Shown: positions 1 to 10,494 of the stretch, in pieces
Numbering within the stretch: position 1 is the first letter of the stretch
How the letters are laid out: every line of letters starts with the position of its first letter
Source of the DNA: Proales similis
Lineage: Eukaryota; Rotifera; Eurotatoria; Ploima; Proalidae
Direction of reading: 5' to 3'
Length of the DNA stretch: 64,000 nucleotides
Assembly: GCA_019059635.1 (NCBI GenBank)
Contig: JAGVRJ010000004.1
Coordinates: forward strand, 186,001-250,000
The notes under the pieces: model-generated
What the model saw: the letters and a program-made list of their open reading frames with translations, nothing else
Databases searched by the model: none
What the model was told of the DNA's origin: nothing
Made by a program: the position numbers and the translations under genes

Positions 1-1930
1 CTTCGTGCGAACCGTTCAAGACAAGAGCTACTACGTCGGCTTGATTCGGTCAAAGATCGCCGAAATAAACAACGAGATAATAAGGATGAAAAAAGAAGTC
101 GAGAACATGAACAGCGACAATTCGAACTATGTTTCCTACGGCCGAAAGTAATTTGAGTCATAAAGCTGTCTCTTTTGTTGTCTGATAGTTGCCACTCAAA
201 AGAGCTGAAGAGCTTAATCAGCAGCTCGAAGAGTCGAGGGGCGAGCTGGCCGACTACAACACGGTGATCGAGAGGCTCAACACCGCGTCGAGCATATCGG
301 ATCTCAAGACAGACCTCAACAATTTGAGACTGCACAATGAGCAAGAAACAAAATCTCTCGACATCTTGTTCATCGAGAAAGGAAAGTAAGTTGCGGCCAG
401 ATTGTAGCGGTCTCCATCGTTCTATTCGAGCTGATTCCGACTTGCCACAGAAAGGAGGACGTTGTAAAGAGACTAGAGAAAGAAATAAAAGAAGAAAAGC
501 GACGACGTGAAGAGGTGCTCGGCAGAATGGTAAGCCTTAGACCCCGGCCTTCTCATTCAAGCTCTAGCTCACTGCTTTCTCAAGTCGGGTCAAATTCGTT
601 CCAGATACGAAAAGGCCAAAATAGACAGCGAGCGTTTACAAGAAGAACTCGAGGCCGGCCAGGCCGAGATTGAATCGTACAAGAACAAAATGGAAGGAAT
701 GAAAGGAGTAAATTTGAATTTCCTCTCCTCTCTTTGATTGTCCAACTCTAAAAGCTCTAATTGTTCAGAAAATCGGAATGTCGTCCAGCAAACTAGAAGC
801 CCTAAATCTATACGAAAAGCTTCACGACGCTCAGCTGAAAAGACAGAGGCTGATTGAAGAGACTAAAAACGAATTGACACCGGCCGAAGAGCGCGAAAAG
901 CTGCTGCAGCAGCTTAAAGAAAACAATCAGGAGATTGCTGTGATGGAGAAGCAGTAAATATATATTTGTTGATTTGGATTCACTTGGCGCTGAAAATTAA
1001 GCCGATTGGTGAAAGAATAAGCGAAGTGAAGGATTCAATTGAGTCGATGAAGAGCGAACTGGAAGAGCGTCTAAACGAGCGCGACTCACAGCCGGTTGAG
1101 ATCGACGACCACAAACGAAGTGAGAGAAATGATCTCATTCTCAATATTGAAAATTGGTCTTAAATTGCTTTCGTCCTATTTCAGAGGACATGATTGAGAA
1201 ATACCGAGAGCTGCGCAAGCGCGAACAGCAAATGGAAGAGTTTTTCAAGTCGTTCGAGGAAGACAAGCAAAAGTCAATTGAACAGCTGTTCAGTACGCGC
1301 AAAGCAATTGTAAATCTGCTCGAGAAAATAAGCAAAGCGGTCGAGCGTATCAACCGAGAAGGCGGCGGCTTGAGAAAGTCGAAAGGCTCCGATGTGAGCA
1401 TTGCGGACTTGAAAAAAGTTGAAGAGCTGGAGAAAAAGGTGCGCAATGAATACGATCGTCTAGTGGACCAAAAGAAAAAAATGGACGAAGAGCTCGTACT
1501 TTTCGCTGACCTTGAGGGTCTAAAGAAAAGGTCTGAGGCTCGCAAGCAGCAGTTGATTGTTGAGCGCCAGAATTTGGTCAGATTTCGCGAGAACATTAAA
1601 TTCGAGCTGCAAACCCTGCAATCTCAATACGAGGCTCTGCAGGCGCAAATATTTGAGAACGACACACACAACCAAGTGAGCAATTAGCTGAAACAAATTT
1701 AGAACATTGGTTTAGTTCGACACTAATTTGCACTTCTATTTCTCTAGCTGCACAATTTAGAGAAAAAATTGCAGGCCATTGAGCAGCAGAATTTCGGTCT
1801 GAAAGAGAAAATCGCCTCGTCGGCAAGCGAGAGCGACTACGAGGCCATTAAGAACAGTGTTCTTCGAATGGTCGACGAGCACAACCGCTGGCTTCAAAAA
1901 CAACTTCTCAAACCCTCTCACAAATATTAA
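1..1930 (+). CDS. IFT74: Intraflagellar transport protein 74 (3' part)
   Basis: IFT74 pairs with IFT81 in the IFT-B complex that carries tubulin and other cargo along cilia. The window opens inside the gene. Read through at least seven short introns, the exons give a continuous coiled coil that follows vertebrate IFT74 in order: TVQDKSYYVGLIRSKI near base 20, LADYNTVIERLNT near 250, the YEKLHDAQLKRQRLIEE block near 820, ERERKLL-like and NQEI residues near 890-950, KYRELRKREQQMEEFFKSFE near 1200, then YEALQAQIFENDTHNQ near 1630. The last exon (about 1749-1930) ends WLQKQLLKPSHKY and TAA at 1928-1930. The 5' half and promoter lie outside the window. Exon-intron borders have normal GT and AG. 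Identification rests on collinear motifs over the whole C-terminal half, so it is firm; exact exon edges are approximate. Confidence 0.93.
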
Positions 1931-1993
1931 AACATTGCCTATCACGTGTAGAGTACAAATTTGATTCATGAACTCAACAAAAATTCAAGTATA

Positions 1994-1999
1994 AATAAA
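1994..1999 (+). promoter_or_regulatory. Poly(A) signal of IFT74
   Basis: AATAAA lies 64 bases past the IFT74 stop codon, the usual place for the cleavage signal in this window. It gives IFT74 a very short 3' UTR. Confidence 0.7.
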
Positions 2000-2079
2000 G
2001 TAGTCATTGAAGACATCTGCTTTTGCTGAACTGAAGAAAATCCTATCTTTAAATGGATGGCATTAGGCAATACTAACAA

Positions 2080-2152
2080 GCCCGGCTAGCTCAGTCGGTA
2101 GAGCATGGGACTCTTAATCCCAGGGTCGTGGGTTCGAGCCCCACGTTGGGCG
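2080..2152 (+). tRNA. tRNA-Lys (anticodon CTT), copy 1
   Basis: The 73 bases fold as a standard cloverleaf. The 7-bp acceptor stem pairs GCCCGGC with GTTGGGC (two G-U pairs), the D arm carries AGCTCAGTCGGTAGAGC, the anticodon loop reads CTCTTAA with anticodon CTT, and the T arm has GGTTCGAGCC. It is followed at once by a T7 run. There is no intron. The sequence is identical to the second copy 596 bases downstream. Confidence 0.97.
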
Positions 2153-2155
2153 AAA

Positions 2156-2162
2156 TTTTTTT
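2156..2162 (+). terminator. Pol III terminator of tRNA-Lys copy 1
   Basis: Seven consecutive T residues start three bases after the tRNA 3' end, the normal RNA polymerase III stop. Confidence 0.85.
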
Positions 2163-2675
2163 CATTTATTTGCAAGTTTTCACAACCTACCATCGTATTC
2201 ATTCAATAGGGCGATCTAGACATTCTGCTCCACGAAGGAATTCTCTTGCCTTTCTATAGGAATAAAACATATTAGAGCTCCATTCAGCATTGAAAATTTC
2301 TTGTCAAATTAATCAATCTGATAAATCTGTTCTTTCATCTGTTTGATAACATTTTTGGCACAATTGAGTAGTCAAGAATATCACAAAAAATGTAAAAAAA
2401 AGCATGAAAAGACGAGCCGGTAACAAGAGATATTCCTAAAAAAGTAGTGATCTTCGCTTAAGCAGTTCAATGCCCCTAATTTCTGTGTTAATTCACTGCA
2501 CGAATACGGAGGAGTACAACTGCAGGTTAATTCTGAGCATAAGCCCCTGAAAAAGAAACAAAGAAAGCAAGGCGAGTTGGAATTTCAGTATGATCTATTG
2601 ATTGGCTCGAATCGAGTTCAGAATAGAAGAGAAAATACTTAATCTATAACTTAACACGTTAGACAACGTTAACAA

Positions 2676-2748
2676 GCCCGGCTAGCTCAGTCGGTAGAGC
2701 ATGGGACTCTTAATCCCAGGGTCGTGGGTTCGAGCCCCACGTTGGGCG
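2676..2748 (+). tRNA. tRNA-Lys (anticodon CTT), copy 2
   Basis: It is identical over 73 bases to copy 1. The flanks are related too: AACAAG precedes both, and a block reading ACCTACCATCGTATTCAT follows both about 35 bases past the tRNA. The pair therefore arose by a local duplication that included flanking DNA. Confidence 0.97.
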
Positions 2749-2751
2749 AAA

Positions 2752-2758
2752 TTTTTTT
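2752..2758 (+). terminator. Pol III terminator of tRNA-Lys copy 2
   Basis: A run of seven T residues lies directly past the tRNA. Confidence 0.85.
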
Positions 2759-3930
2759 CCTTTTGTTTTGCAAGCCTTCATAACCTACCATCGTATTCAT
2801 GCATCAAATTCTAAGCATAAAAGCAAAAGCTAGCTTCACATTAGAGTTAAACACGGTTCAGTTCAATTGAATTCAAGTGCGTTGTTTTTTTCTAATAAAG
2901 CATTTGATTTGTTCATTAACAGCACAACTCTTTGAGAGCTCTTTGTATCGTTGCAAGTTCATTAAAAAGAGCAGCTGACTGTCTAGTCCTTTATTTTCTC
3001 ACTTCATTCTCTATTTACTATTTATGTTATGTATTGGACAAGGCTTGAGATTTGAAATACTAGCTGCTAGCTGTCTAATCAGTAAAAGGTTTAATTGTTC
3101 TTGAAAATCGATTTCTTAAGTAAACACCAACACATTTGCAAATAAACACGCAGAAATCGAGGCGATAAAATGCGGTATTTGAAGAAACTGGCGTCTTGGC
3201 GCGCATATATTCCAGTAGGTCTCCAACTTGGTTGTTAAGCAAGCCTCTTCTGTAACCAATGCAAGTCTCAATGCCTTATTCCGACTCGAGAACTCATAAT
3301 CCGGTAAAGAAAAGAAGCAAAAACATGAGCAGAGTGAACCCGCTGTCACGCAAGAAGTAGCTTTTTCATTCAAACTTGCCATTACCTCTCGAGTCCTATG
3401 TCAATATTTTAATTTGTTTTTTTAAGCGATCGCAAAACGCCAAGAAAGTAAGCAAGCTACCAGGCAGGCAGGCAGGCAAGCGGCACTAGAAGAAAAAGCT
3501 GATTTTCGGTTACCAAGTAAATGTTTCGCTTCTAATTGAGACCAGACGCATTTTGCTTTAAACACGCTTCAATTGACTGCTTCCTTGTTTGTGTTATAGA
3601 GCAATGACTTCGCTGCAATTTTTCAAGCACCAAACGGCCTACGGCAAGGCCTGCCAGACTGACTGGGGCACTGGTGCGCCTCTTAAACAAAAGTTTGATG
3701 CGCGAAATGACCGTGGCGGAACATATCTTCTCTAGTAATGACATTTCAGTTGAATTTCACAAAGACAATTGATTCTAAGCCTCAGCGCAACATCAATTAG
3801 TAACCAGCCGATAACTCAATTGTACCGCGAAAGCTCACTTGAACTGAGCAATGTTCGCTCAAACGACCAGCTGTAAGCTCTTTTTGTTGACCAGTTTAAG
3901 GCTGCATTTGAAAGATTTTAAACCAAAAGC
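2759..3930. other. Intergenic, no gene seen
   Basis: This AT-rich stretch separates the tRNA pair from the C7orf31-like gene and presumably holds that gene's promoter. It contains one open frame of 88 codons on the minus strand (3116-3382) with no recognisable motif, and a short GGCA repeat near 3463-3480. I see no RNA gene or mobile element. Confidence 0.5.
3463..3480 (+). repeat. (GGCA)n microsatellite
   Basis: Four to five tandem GGCA units lie in non-coding DNA about 450 bases upstream of the C7orf31-like start codon. Confidence 0.8.
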
Positions 3931-6363
3931 ATGTCAAAGCCGCTTGAAGAGAATCTGCTCGCGATTCAAATAAATCGAAAGTTTCCCGCCAAGCATCCGT
4001 TCACTTCTCAGACAAGCGTGAACGCCGTGTTTCCCAGTTTCACATCGCCCGAAGATTTGTGGAGAGGTCAAGAAGCGAGCCAGAACAATTCGGTCAACAG
4101 CAACTCAAAAGTCGCGCGACAAGCTGATCCAGTAATTGTTCACAAAAAAGTGTCCGGCAAGCCATTCAGACACGAAACTCGGTACGAGCCGCTGCCGAGC
4201 CAGCAAAGTGGCAAGTGGTACTATGACAAGCCATATTACCACGTAAGACAGATTTTGACTGAAATTCAATTCTGAAGCTTAAACGCTCTGGATTAAGATG
4301 CCGAAACCGGACCAAACTCAGCAGTTCTATCCTGCCCCGCCGACTTTGCTCGTTCCGAATCCAACTCTACGAGACGCGGCCCGTCAAATAGACCCCGTAA
4401 CTGCCAACACACTTCGAAACAAAGAGAGAGAGCTGATTGAGAGCACTTATCGCGCTGATTATTACCGAGATGGCGTTGGCTCGCGGGCGCCGCTTAATTC
4501 AGACGACTTGGAAGACAAGCACCTCATGTCAGAGAAGGGTCCTCTACTGCCCGACGATCCAATGGTTGGATTTCACAAGTTCACATCCGAAAACTAAAAT
4601 AAGTTGATTTTGCGCTCTAGATACCGCATTTTCAGAACACCTCTCCACTGACCAAAGCGGCAGTTAGCGCCAGAAATCTGGAAGGCTTCGCTGGTTTTGT
4701 TGAGAGACGACCTGATCGTGAAGTGAACAGCAGCGAAGAACGGTAAAGTGTGACCACTTGTTCTCGACTGCAGCCAGATTAAATCAAGAAAATTGAAAAG
4801 AAATTTGAGAAAAAGCCAACTGGAAGTTGACGAGGATAGAATGAGGAATGGCCAAGAGTACGGCAACTATCCGTCGAGCGCCTATGCAAGCGTGCCCAAA
4901 CAGGCCTTGCTTACGCCGAGTAAGAACAATCGGAAAATGAAAGTTGATCGGGATTTTCAAATTTCTTGTGAAAAAAAAAAGAACTTGATCGAGCCAAAAC
5001 AATGCCCGAGCTGGATCAAACTGACAGAGTAGAGAAAGGCAACCGAATGAGCCAAGAAAAGGAAAAGATAGAGCGAGAATATGCGGAAAAACTAGAAAAA
5101 CTTGAGCAGGACAATCGGCAGCAGGACATAAATAGAATAAGGCCAGGCGATGACTTGCGGATGCTCAAACTCAAGTACGCGGCGCTGGAGAGCTCGCGGG
5201 GCGCCCGACCCAACCTGGACCAGTACAAAAGTGATCATGTGAACACTCTCTATTCGCAGGAGGCAATCTACGCAGGCGAACGCACCGAACCTTACCGAAC
5301 CGACGTCTACAATCCGTATTTGCTCAAGCAGCATTTGGTCAATGCGAGCACAATTCCGGAGTGGGACGTTCAAGTCTGCCAGCCTCGTCTTCTCGCTACA
5401 CAAGTCATAAACAAGCATAAAGACAAAGAGAGACTGAGGCGGGAAAATTTGCTTCGACATCCGAGCATTGATGCCAAGTCGCACGAGAACGGCTTCATTC
5501 AGAAACAGAGCACTTACGGCGCCTCGTACAACAACAAGAAATTCCTTCAGACTCATAGACTCACTTCTGAAGGAACTTACCAACGATTGACAGAAGAAGA
5601 GCTCAATCTACAGGACAAGACTCTGCTAGACGACGCCGAAAAATTGGCTGTTGAGCAAGCAGGCCAGACGAACTCATTTAATTTGAAAAATGCTCGACAA
5701 AAGGTGGAGCTGATTGAAAGATCCAAGACTGAAGTGAATTATCCACGCGTGAAGGGACCGCTGCCGCCTGAGCCCTACGAGACAATTTATTGTGCAGAGA
5801 ATATCTGTGAAATGTCCGACGGGTATAGCAAGCGTCAAATGGCGAGAATTTACTCGTCGCCGTTGGACAGAAAATCTCATTCTAGATACGAAGTGCTTGA
5901 AAGTGATGTTCATGCAATTGAACAGCTCAAACAGCTTCAGGCGGCAAAACAGGAAGAAGTTGCAAGAAACGAAAGAGATCGAATGCAGCGAGTGCTGGAA
6001 TTGAACGCGAATGAGTTATCTCACATAAAGAATGCATCAGAGCCACGAACAATCGACTATCCGGCGGAGGCCGAAATTCCGTACAGCTCAGTATACGCGT
6101 CGTCTTTCAAAAACTATAAATTTGAAGCACCTAAGCCTGACCCGGAAAACGCATTCTATGCAGAACTTGCATTTGCCAACGACAAGAAAAGTGAAGATCA
6201 ATTGCCAAGAGATTTAACGGAGCTACAAGATAAATGGAGTAAGTCAAAGGCAGGAAAAGAGTTTAACAGTCGTTACACGGGCGGCGTAGTCGACCTCAGG
6301 GATAATCTAAGAGGAGGAAAAAAGATTGTGAAAGAATCGCCGATGAATGCAACCAACCTCTGA
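3931..6363 (+). CDS. C7orf31-like ciliary/centrosomal protein, frame break at an A-run
   Basis: Exon 1 starts at ATG 3931 and holds the block AVFPSFTSPEDLWRG, closely matching vertebrate C7orf31 (FPTFTSPEDLYTG). After a donor at 4243 the second exon (from 4298) continues with FYPAPPTLLVPNPTLRD and DDLEDKH, again collinear with C7orf31. A third exon covers about 4637-4741. The next (from about 4773) runs into a stop at 5030 unless the frame shifts at the A10 tract at 4971-4980. With one more A the frame continues as KELDRAKTMPELDQTD into a 450-codon open frame ending at 6361-6363. That part is a charged coiled coil followed by Tyr/Pro-rich repeats. I read this as one gene of roughly 700 aa with either an indel or a small unrecognised intron; two separate genes is the alternative. 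The exon 2 to 3 junction is also uncertain. Vertebrate C7orf31 is poorly characterised and linked to centrosomes and sperm; no enzyme activity is expected. Confidence 0.7.
4971..4980 (+). repeat. A10 homopolymer at the frame break
   Basis: Ten A residues sit exactly where the upstream coding frame (stop at 5030) and the long downstream frame would have to join. Eleven or eight A residues would fuse the two frames. Confidence 0.85.
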
Positions 6364-6379
6364 TAAAGCTAGAGCAAAT

Positions 6380-8520
6380 ATAAAATGAAAATAAACAAAC
6401 ACTTGCACACACAAGACATTAATTGACTAAAACACGAAAATGGTTAAATACTGCAATGGTTATGGGTTAAATGATTATGGTGCAGTCAGCACAACTAGGG
6501 GTGGTAGACTAGTTTGACCGGAATGCTTCTTTTCTTCGGCTGTTTGGGTTTGGGCTTGGCTTTGGCCTTTTTCTTGCAGCAGACATTGGCCAGATCGTTG
6601 AGGACTGCCAATGAATAAAGAACAGCGATCGCAACAAGCGCCAGCACTGACGCAGTGGAAATGACGATCTTGGTTGTTTTCAGACGCTCATCTTCCTGGT
6701 CGCAGTTGTCGCCGAAATAGGACGAGAAGCAGCGGCACACGGGCTGGTCCTCGTCGTCGATGACGCACTTTCCGTGGCCCGTGCACGCCTCGCCTGCGCA
6801 CAGGTCGCGCTGGAGCTGGCAGAACTGGCCGTAGAAGCGGCTGGTGCAGTTGCACTCGAACGCGCTTCCGTTTCGAAGGCACTGGCCCGAGTTGAGGCAC
6901 GGACTGAGGGCGCATATGTCGACGTTGTACTGGCAAGCTGAGCCAGTGTAGTCGAGCTGGCAGACGCAAATATACTCGGAGCCGGCTTTCATGCAGAGCC
7001 CTCTGTTCGAGCAGTTGGTCAAGCAGGCAGTAAGGTCTGCGTTGCTCGACAGAATCTCAATGAGCTTGTCCGGGTCAAGGTTGTAATCAAATATAAAGAC
7101 GGGATCGGAAATTTCGACCGAACTGGTCACTTGCAGGAGCTCCCCAACCACGCTGACGCTGACTGAGTAGGCACCGCTCACACTGTAAGAATGGCTGATT
7201 GTGTGCGACAGAGTGCTAGGTTCGAAAGAGAGCGTCAGAGGCGGAGACGAGTCGCCAAAGTCCACTCGGGCTTGGTATGTGAATTTGCCCGGATCCGCGG
7301 TCACTGTGCACTGCATCACCTGGTCGAGGTCGATTTGGCTGGGACAAGTCAGCTCGAGAGTAGTTCCTGTTTTCAAACTCCATCTGAAATGTGATGAACA
7401 AAAGGCTGAAGCAGAATTTGCCCACTTGTAGCCGAGAATATTGCCGCCTTCAAGGTATTGCCACAGGGTGATGATCCGTCCCCGGGACAAGAAGTCAAAC
7501 AATTCGAATCGGCTTCTTTGCCGTTCTGACCGAACTGATCGCCGCACATGCAGTCCTGTCTAGTTTTGGGCAATGTTGAGAATTATTCGCAAATCTTTTA
7601 TGCAGAGTACTCACTGCCCGACGACTCCGAAGAACCTGTAGCCAAGTCCCTCACAAAGGCGAGCACACAGGGCCAGACTCATAATGCCGCTATGCTTTGA
7701 GACAAAGCCATTCGGATTCTCGTTTCCCGAAATGTCTGGGTAGCAGCCAAGATAAAACGCAGTCAACTGGGCGCTCTGGTGTGTTTCTGTGGAAATTCGA
7801 CACTAGAAAACGGTGTTTGGGCATCGTGATGGAAATCTTACGTCTGTAGGTTGTCTCGAGCTCACCAGCCGAGCAGCTCGAGAGGAACGCGTCGCACATG
7901 AGCCCACAGGCACTGTCCTGGCCATCCACTGCGTACCCGTTCGAACAGGGGCATTCTGATCTCCTATTATCAAAGTGAGGTCTCAGTTTATGTTGAGTGA
8001 GCCATCATCAGAGGGTTCTCGTCTCACCCGCTGTAAGAATCGCTGACTAAGCCATACGAAGGAGAGCCACAGTCGCGAGAACACAAGTCCCTTCTTTGGC
8101 TGTTTGCTACGAGGTTGAGATCTGAATGCAGCCTGCTTGTCCAACTCGCTCCACAGGGCAGCTGAGGGCTTTTTGTTATTGTCCTGAAACTCGCCGTCGA
8201 TAACTCTCCGATCGGGTCCATTACTAAGTGCAAGTTTGAATTGAGTTCATTTTATGTCGGTAGGTTGTCTGTTGGCACCTTGGATGAGGGGATTCACGTT
8301 CAGCTCTTCACCCACCACGTGGACAGTGAGCAGAAACTCGCCAATATCAGTATAGAGTCGCTTGAATGTCGCTGATCCATCCACTGTGATGATCTCGGCG
8401 GCTGTTCCCTGTCCAAAATCAATTTCAACTTGCATAGGGCTTGTGAAGTCGGTCAGGACGATTGTGCAGATGAGGTACTGTCCAGCTCGGACTGGTGATT
8501 CGCAATTTATTCGCAATCCT
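6380..8520 (-). repeat. Segmental duplicate shared by genes A and B (copy in A)
   Basis: Introns, exons and 3' flank match gene B almost base for base at an offset of 4,141. Similarity stops abruptly inside the PKD 1 exon near 8515 and, on the 3' side, near 6380 past a 30-40 base insertion present only in B. Confidence 0.9.
6390..6395 (+). promoter_or_regulatory. Poly(A) signal of the C7orf31-like gene
   Basis: AATAAA lies 27 bases after the TGA at 6361-6363. The gene converges on array gene A, whose stop is at 6495, so the two 3' UTRs probably overlap. Confidence 0.65.
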
Positions 8521-9509
8521 TTTTCTTTACCCAAAATTTTAAATTGTCCGAATTTTTTTGCCGAAAGATGATGAACCCACTCGAAATATATGTGAAGAGT
8601 GACAACCTCCATGAACCACCACACATCTGTGTCGGAGCACCTCTGCACGCTCCCAAACAATCGTTATCTGGTGCTTTTCCATACTTTCCAATTGTGTTTC
8701 CGCAAAAACAATACGACCTTTTGGATAATTGTCATTTTCTGTTTTTATCCAATGTTTAATCGCTTGATTTTACCGGTGTTGAGATCCAGCGTATTTCAGT
8801 TCGTCGCAGAAATCTATGCAAAGTTGATTTGTCATTGCATTTGTGTTGAAAGACGGACCATCTAAATGACGAGACGATGCATCATGGTAGCAGCCCATAT
8901 ACTCCATCTCTTTTCTAGTGTCCTTATATCGGTCTAAATAGAATAATTTCCTTTATTAATCCATTCATGGCCGGCTTGTTTCAAATTCGATTCATACCAA
9001 GTGCTTTAAACACCTGAACGTATCCAATGCAGCTGCACAATTGCCAGTCAGAGCATGAGCAGGTACAACTCACCGGGTCGACTGATGCAATGGCCGCAGT
9101 GTTGTTGGTACAGACACACGAGCCACTAAGAAATTGGACATAAATTTGATCAATATTGAAAAGACTGGCAAGCATACTTGAATGAAGGACCAGTCAAAGC
9201 CGAAGCGGCAAAGCGATATTTAAGCCCGCTGCAAATATTGATGCATTGCCCGTTCGAGAGAGGGCTCAAGCTTATCGTGTGCGAATCCACCAAGCCTGCA
9301 AGGTACGAGCTTGCAGCAAAACAGCCTATAACGTCTCGGCTCTCGACAAGGAAAAATTCTTGTTTTGATTTAATGAATCGAATCGATGAGAGACTTGCGC
9401 GTTAATTCAGCTTACGAGGTGGCCTTGATGCAGAGAACAATTCCAACAGAACGATTAATCCGATCACCAAGATGCTCAAAATTTTACGCATTTTTCCGTA
9501 AGTGGCCAT
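6495..9509 (-). CDS. Array gene A: WSC-PKD-EGF membrane receptor, full layout
   Basis: The start exon (ATG at 9509) encodes a signal peptide, MRKILSILVIGLIVLLELF, and ends in a phase-1 donor. Next come a WSC-like domain with a CxCxC..CxC ending (about 9010-9390), a canonical WSC (about 8560-8940; YMGCYHD to MCGGSWRLSLF), PKD 1 (8245-8515; EIDFGQG), a Cys-rich segment with a third WSC (about 7560-8230; YLGCYPD), and a last exon (6495 to about 7383) with PKD 2 (VDFGDSS), three EGF modules, a TM helix and a Lys-rich tail ending VKLVYHP. The protein is about 780 aa. WSC modules bind carbohydrate in some fungal and animal proteins, and PKD modules are Ig-like spacers; together they suggest a cell-surface adhesion or recognition protein, which is inference. 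All modules are intact. From PKD 1 to the stop it is nearly identical to gene B; its outer WSC exons differ from B. Confidence 0.88.
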
Positions 9510-10490
9510 GTGAAATCTAGATAAATCAACGATGTCCCGATAAAAGGCTTGCTATCGCTTTCTTTCACTCAAGCGCGAAAAATGCCCTAAAATTGCAGGA
9601 AAAATGTTCGAAGAACACAATAAATTCCGGCTTAATGACTTTGGCGTTCCGTTTACTTTTCGATTGCTGTGTAACACGCCTCAAGCTTGTCTTGTAGCTG
9701 AGAGTTGCAGAAGAATACTTATACAAGACAAACAGTCGATTGGCAAATTGAGCAAGTCTAAGAGCAACATTTTTTCGATTAAAAAGTTAAACCAATCGAG
9801 AGTTTGGATTTTTGCTGCTCGACGCTCGGAAAAAAGGAAGGCGGGAATTTTAACTAAAAACAAATATAATGGCAAACAGCATGGCTTTCGAAGTCTATTT
9901 TCGGGAAAGCAAACATAGAACAGCAAAAAGCGGCAAATATTCCATTTTATTAATTGTCCTCATAAATGGCGAGCAGATTTCGATTTTCTTGCCTTAACTT
10001 TTGGACAGTCTTTCTCAATTGAAACAAAAATAAAAATCAGCAGAAAAGTAAAATAAAAAGCGGAAATGAGTTAAGCTCAAAAGTTGGTCGCCTTACATCT
10101 TCTCCTTAAGAATTTATCCACCAGTCAAATTTGCCTCAGGCTTGCCTACAACTTTTCAATCGAGAAACTTTATTTATTCAGGTATTAAGCTGAGCAATCG
10201 AGCCCGTCAGAAGTAAACAGAGCAAAAAATGTAAAGATCTCTCTTGTTTCCGAACCCGTCAAGAATTTCTGTTCCTGTTTGTTTAAGATGCTGCAAATCG
10301 GGTAGAAGAGATGCAGTATTTGCGTATAGTCAGCCAAAAGAAAATATCAGTACTTTCGCAATTGTTAAAATGTTGTTCAAAAGCTCCATTTGAGAAAAAA
10401 GCGACTTTTAAAATGCTGCGGACATGAAGCTTTGTCAAAACATGGAAAACCGAAATTGAATGCAGCCAATTTCTGATGAAGTTAAAGCGA
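9510..10490. other. Intergenic between genes A and B, no gene seen
   Basis: This AT-rich spacer holds the promoter of A. Opposed open frames at 9604-9918 (plus) and 9681-9926 (minus) have no motif and overlap each other, so I treat them as chance. Confidence 0.5.
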
Positions 10491-10494
10491 TTTA

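Noticed and set aside
3116-3382. 88-codon minus-strand open frame
   Set aside because: Composition is unlike the neighbouring coding DNA and no motif or splice partner is visible.
9604-9918. 104-codon plus-strand open frame between genes A and B
   Set aside because: It overlaps an 81-codon antisense frame, has no motif, and has no counterpart in the equivalent space upstream of gene B.
10160-10205. Similar TTTATTTATTCAG sequences near 10168 and 13850 as remains of a lost array gene
   Set aside because: The match is short and AT-rich, and no coding remnant lies next to either copy.
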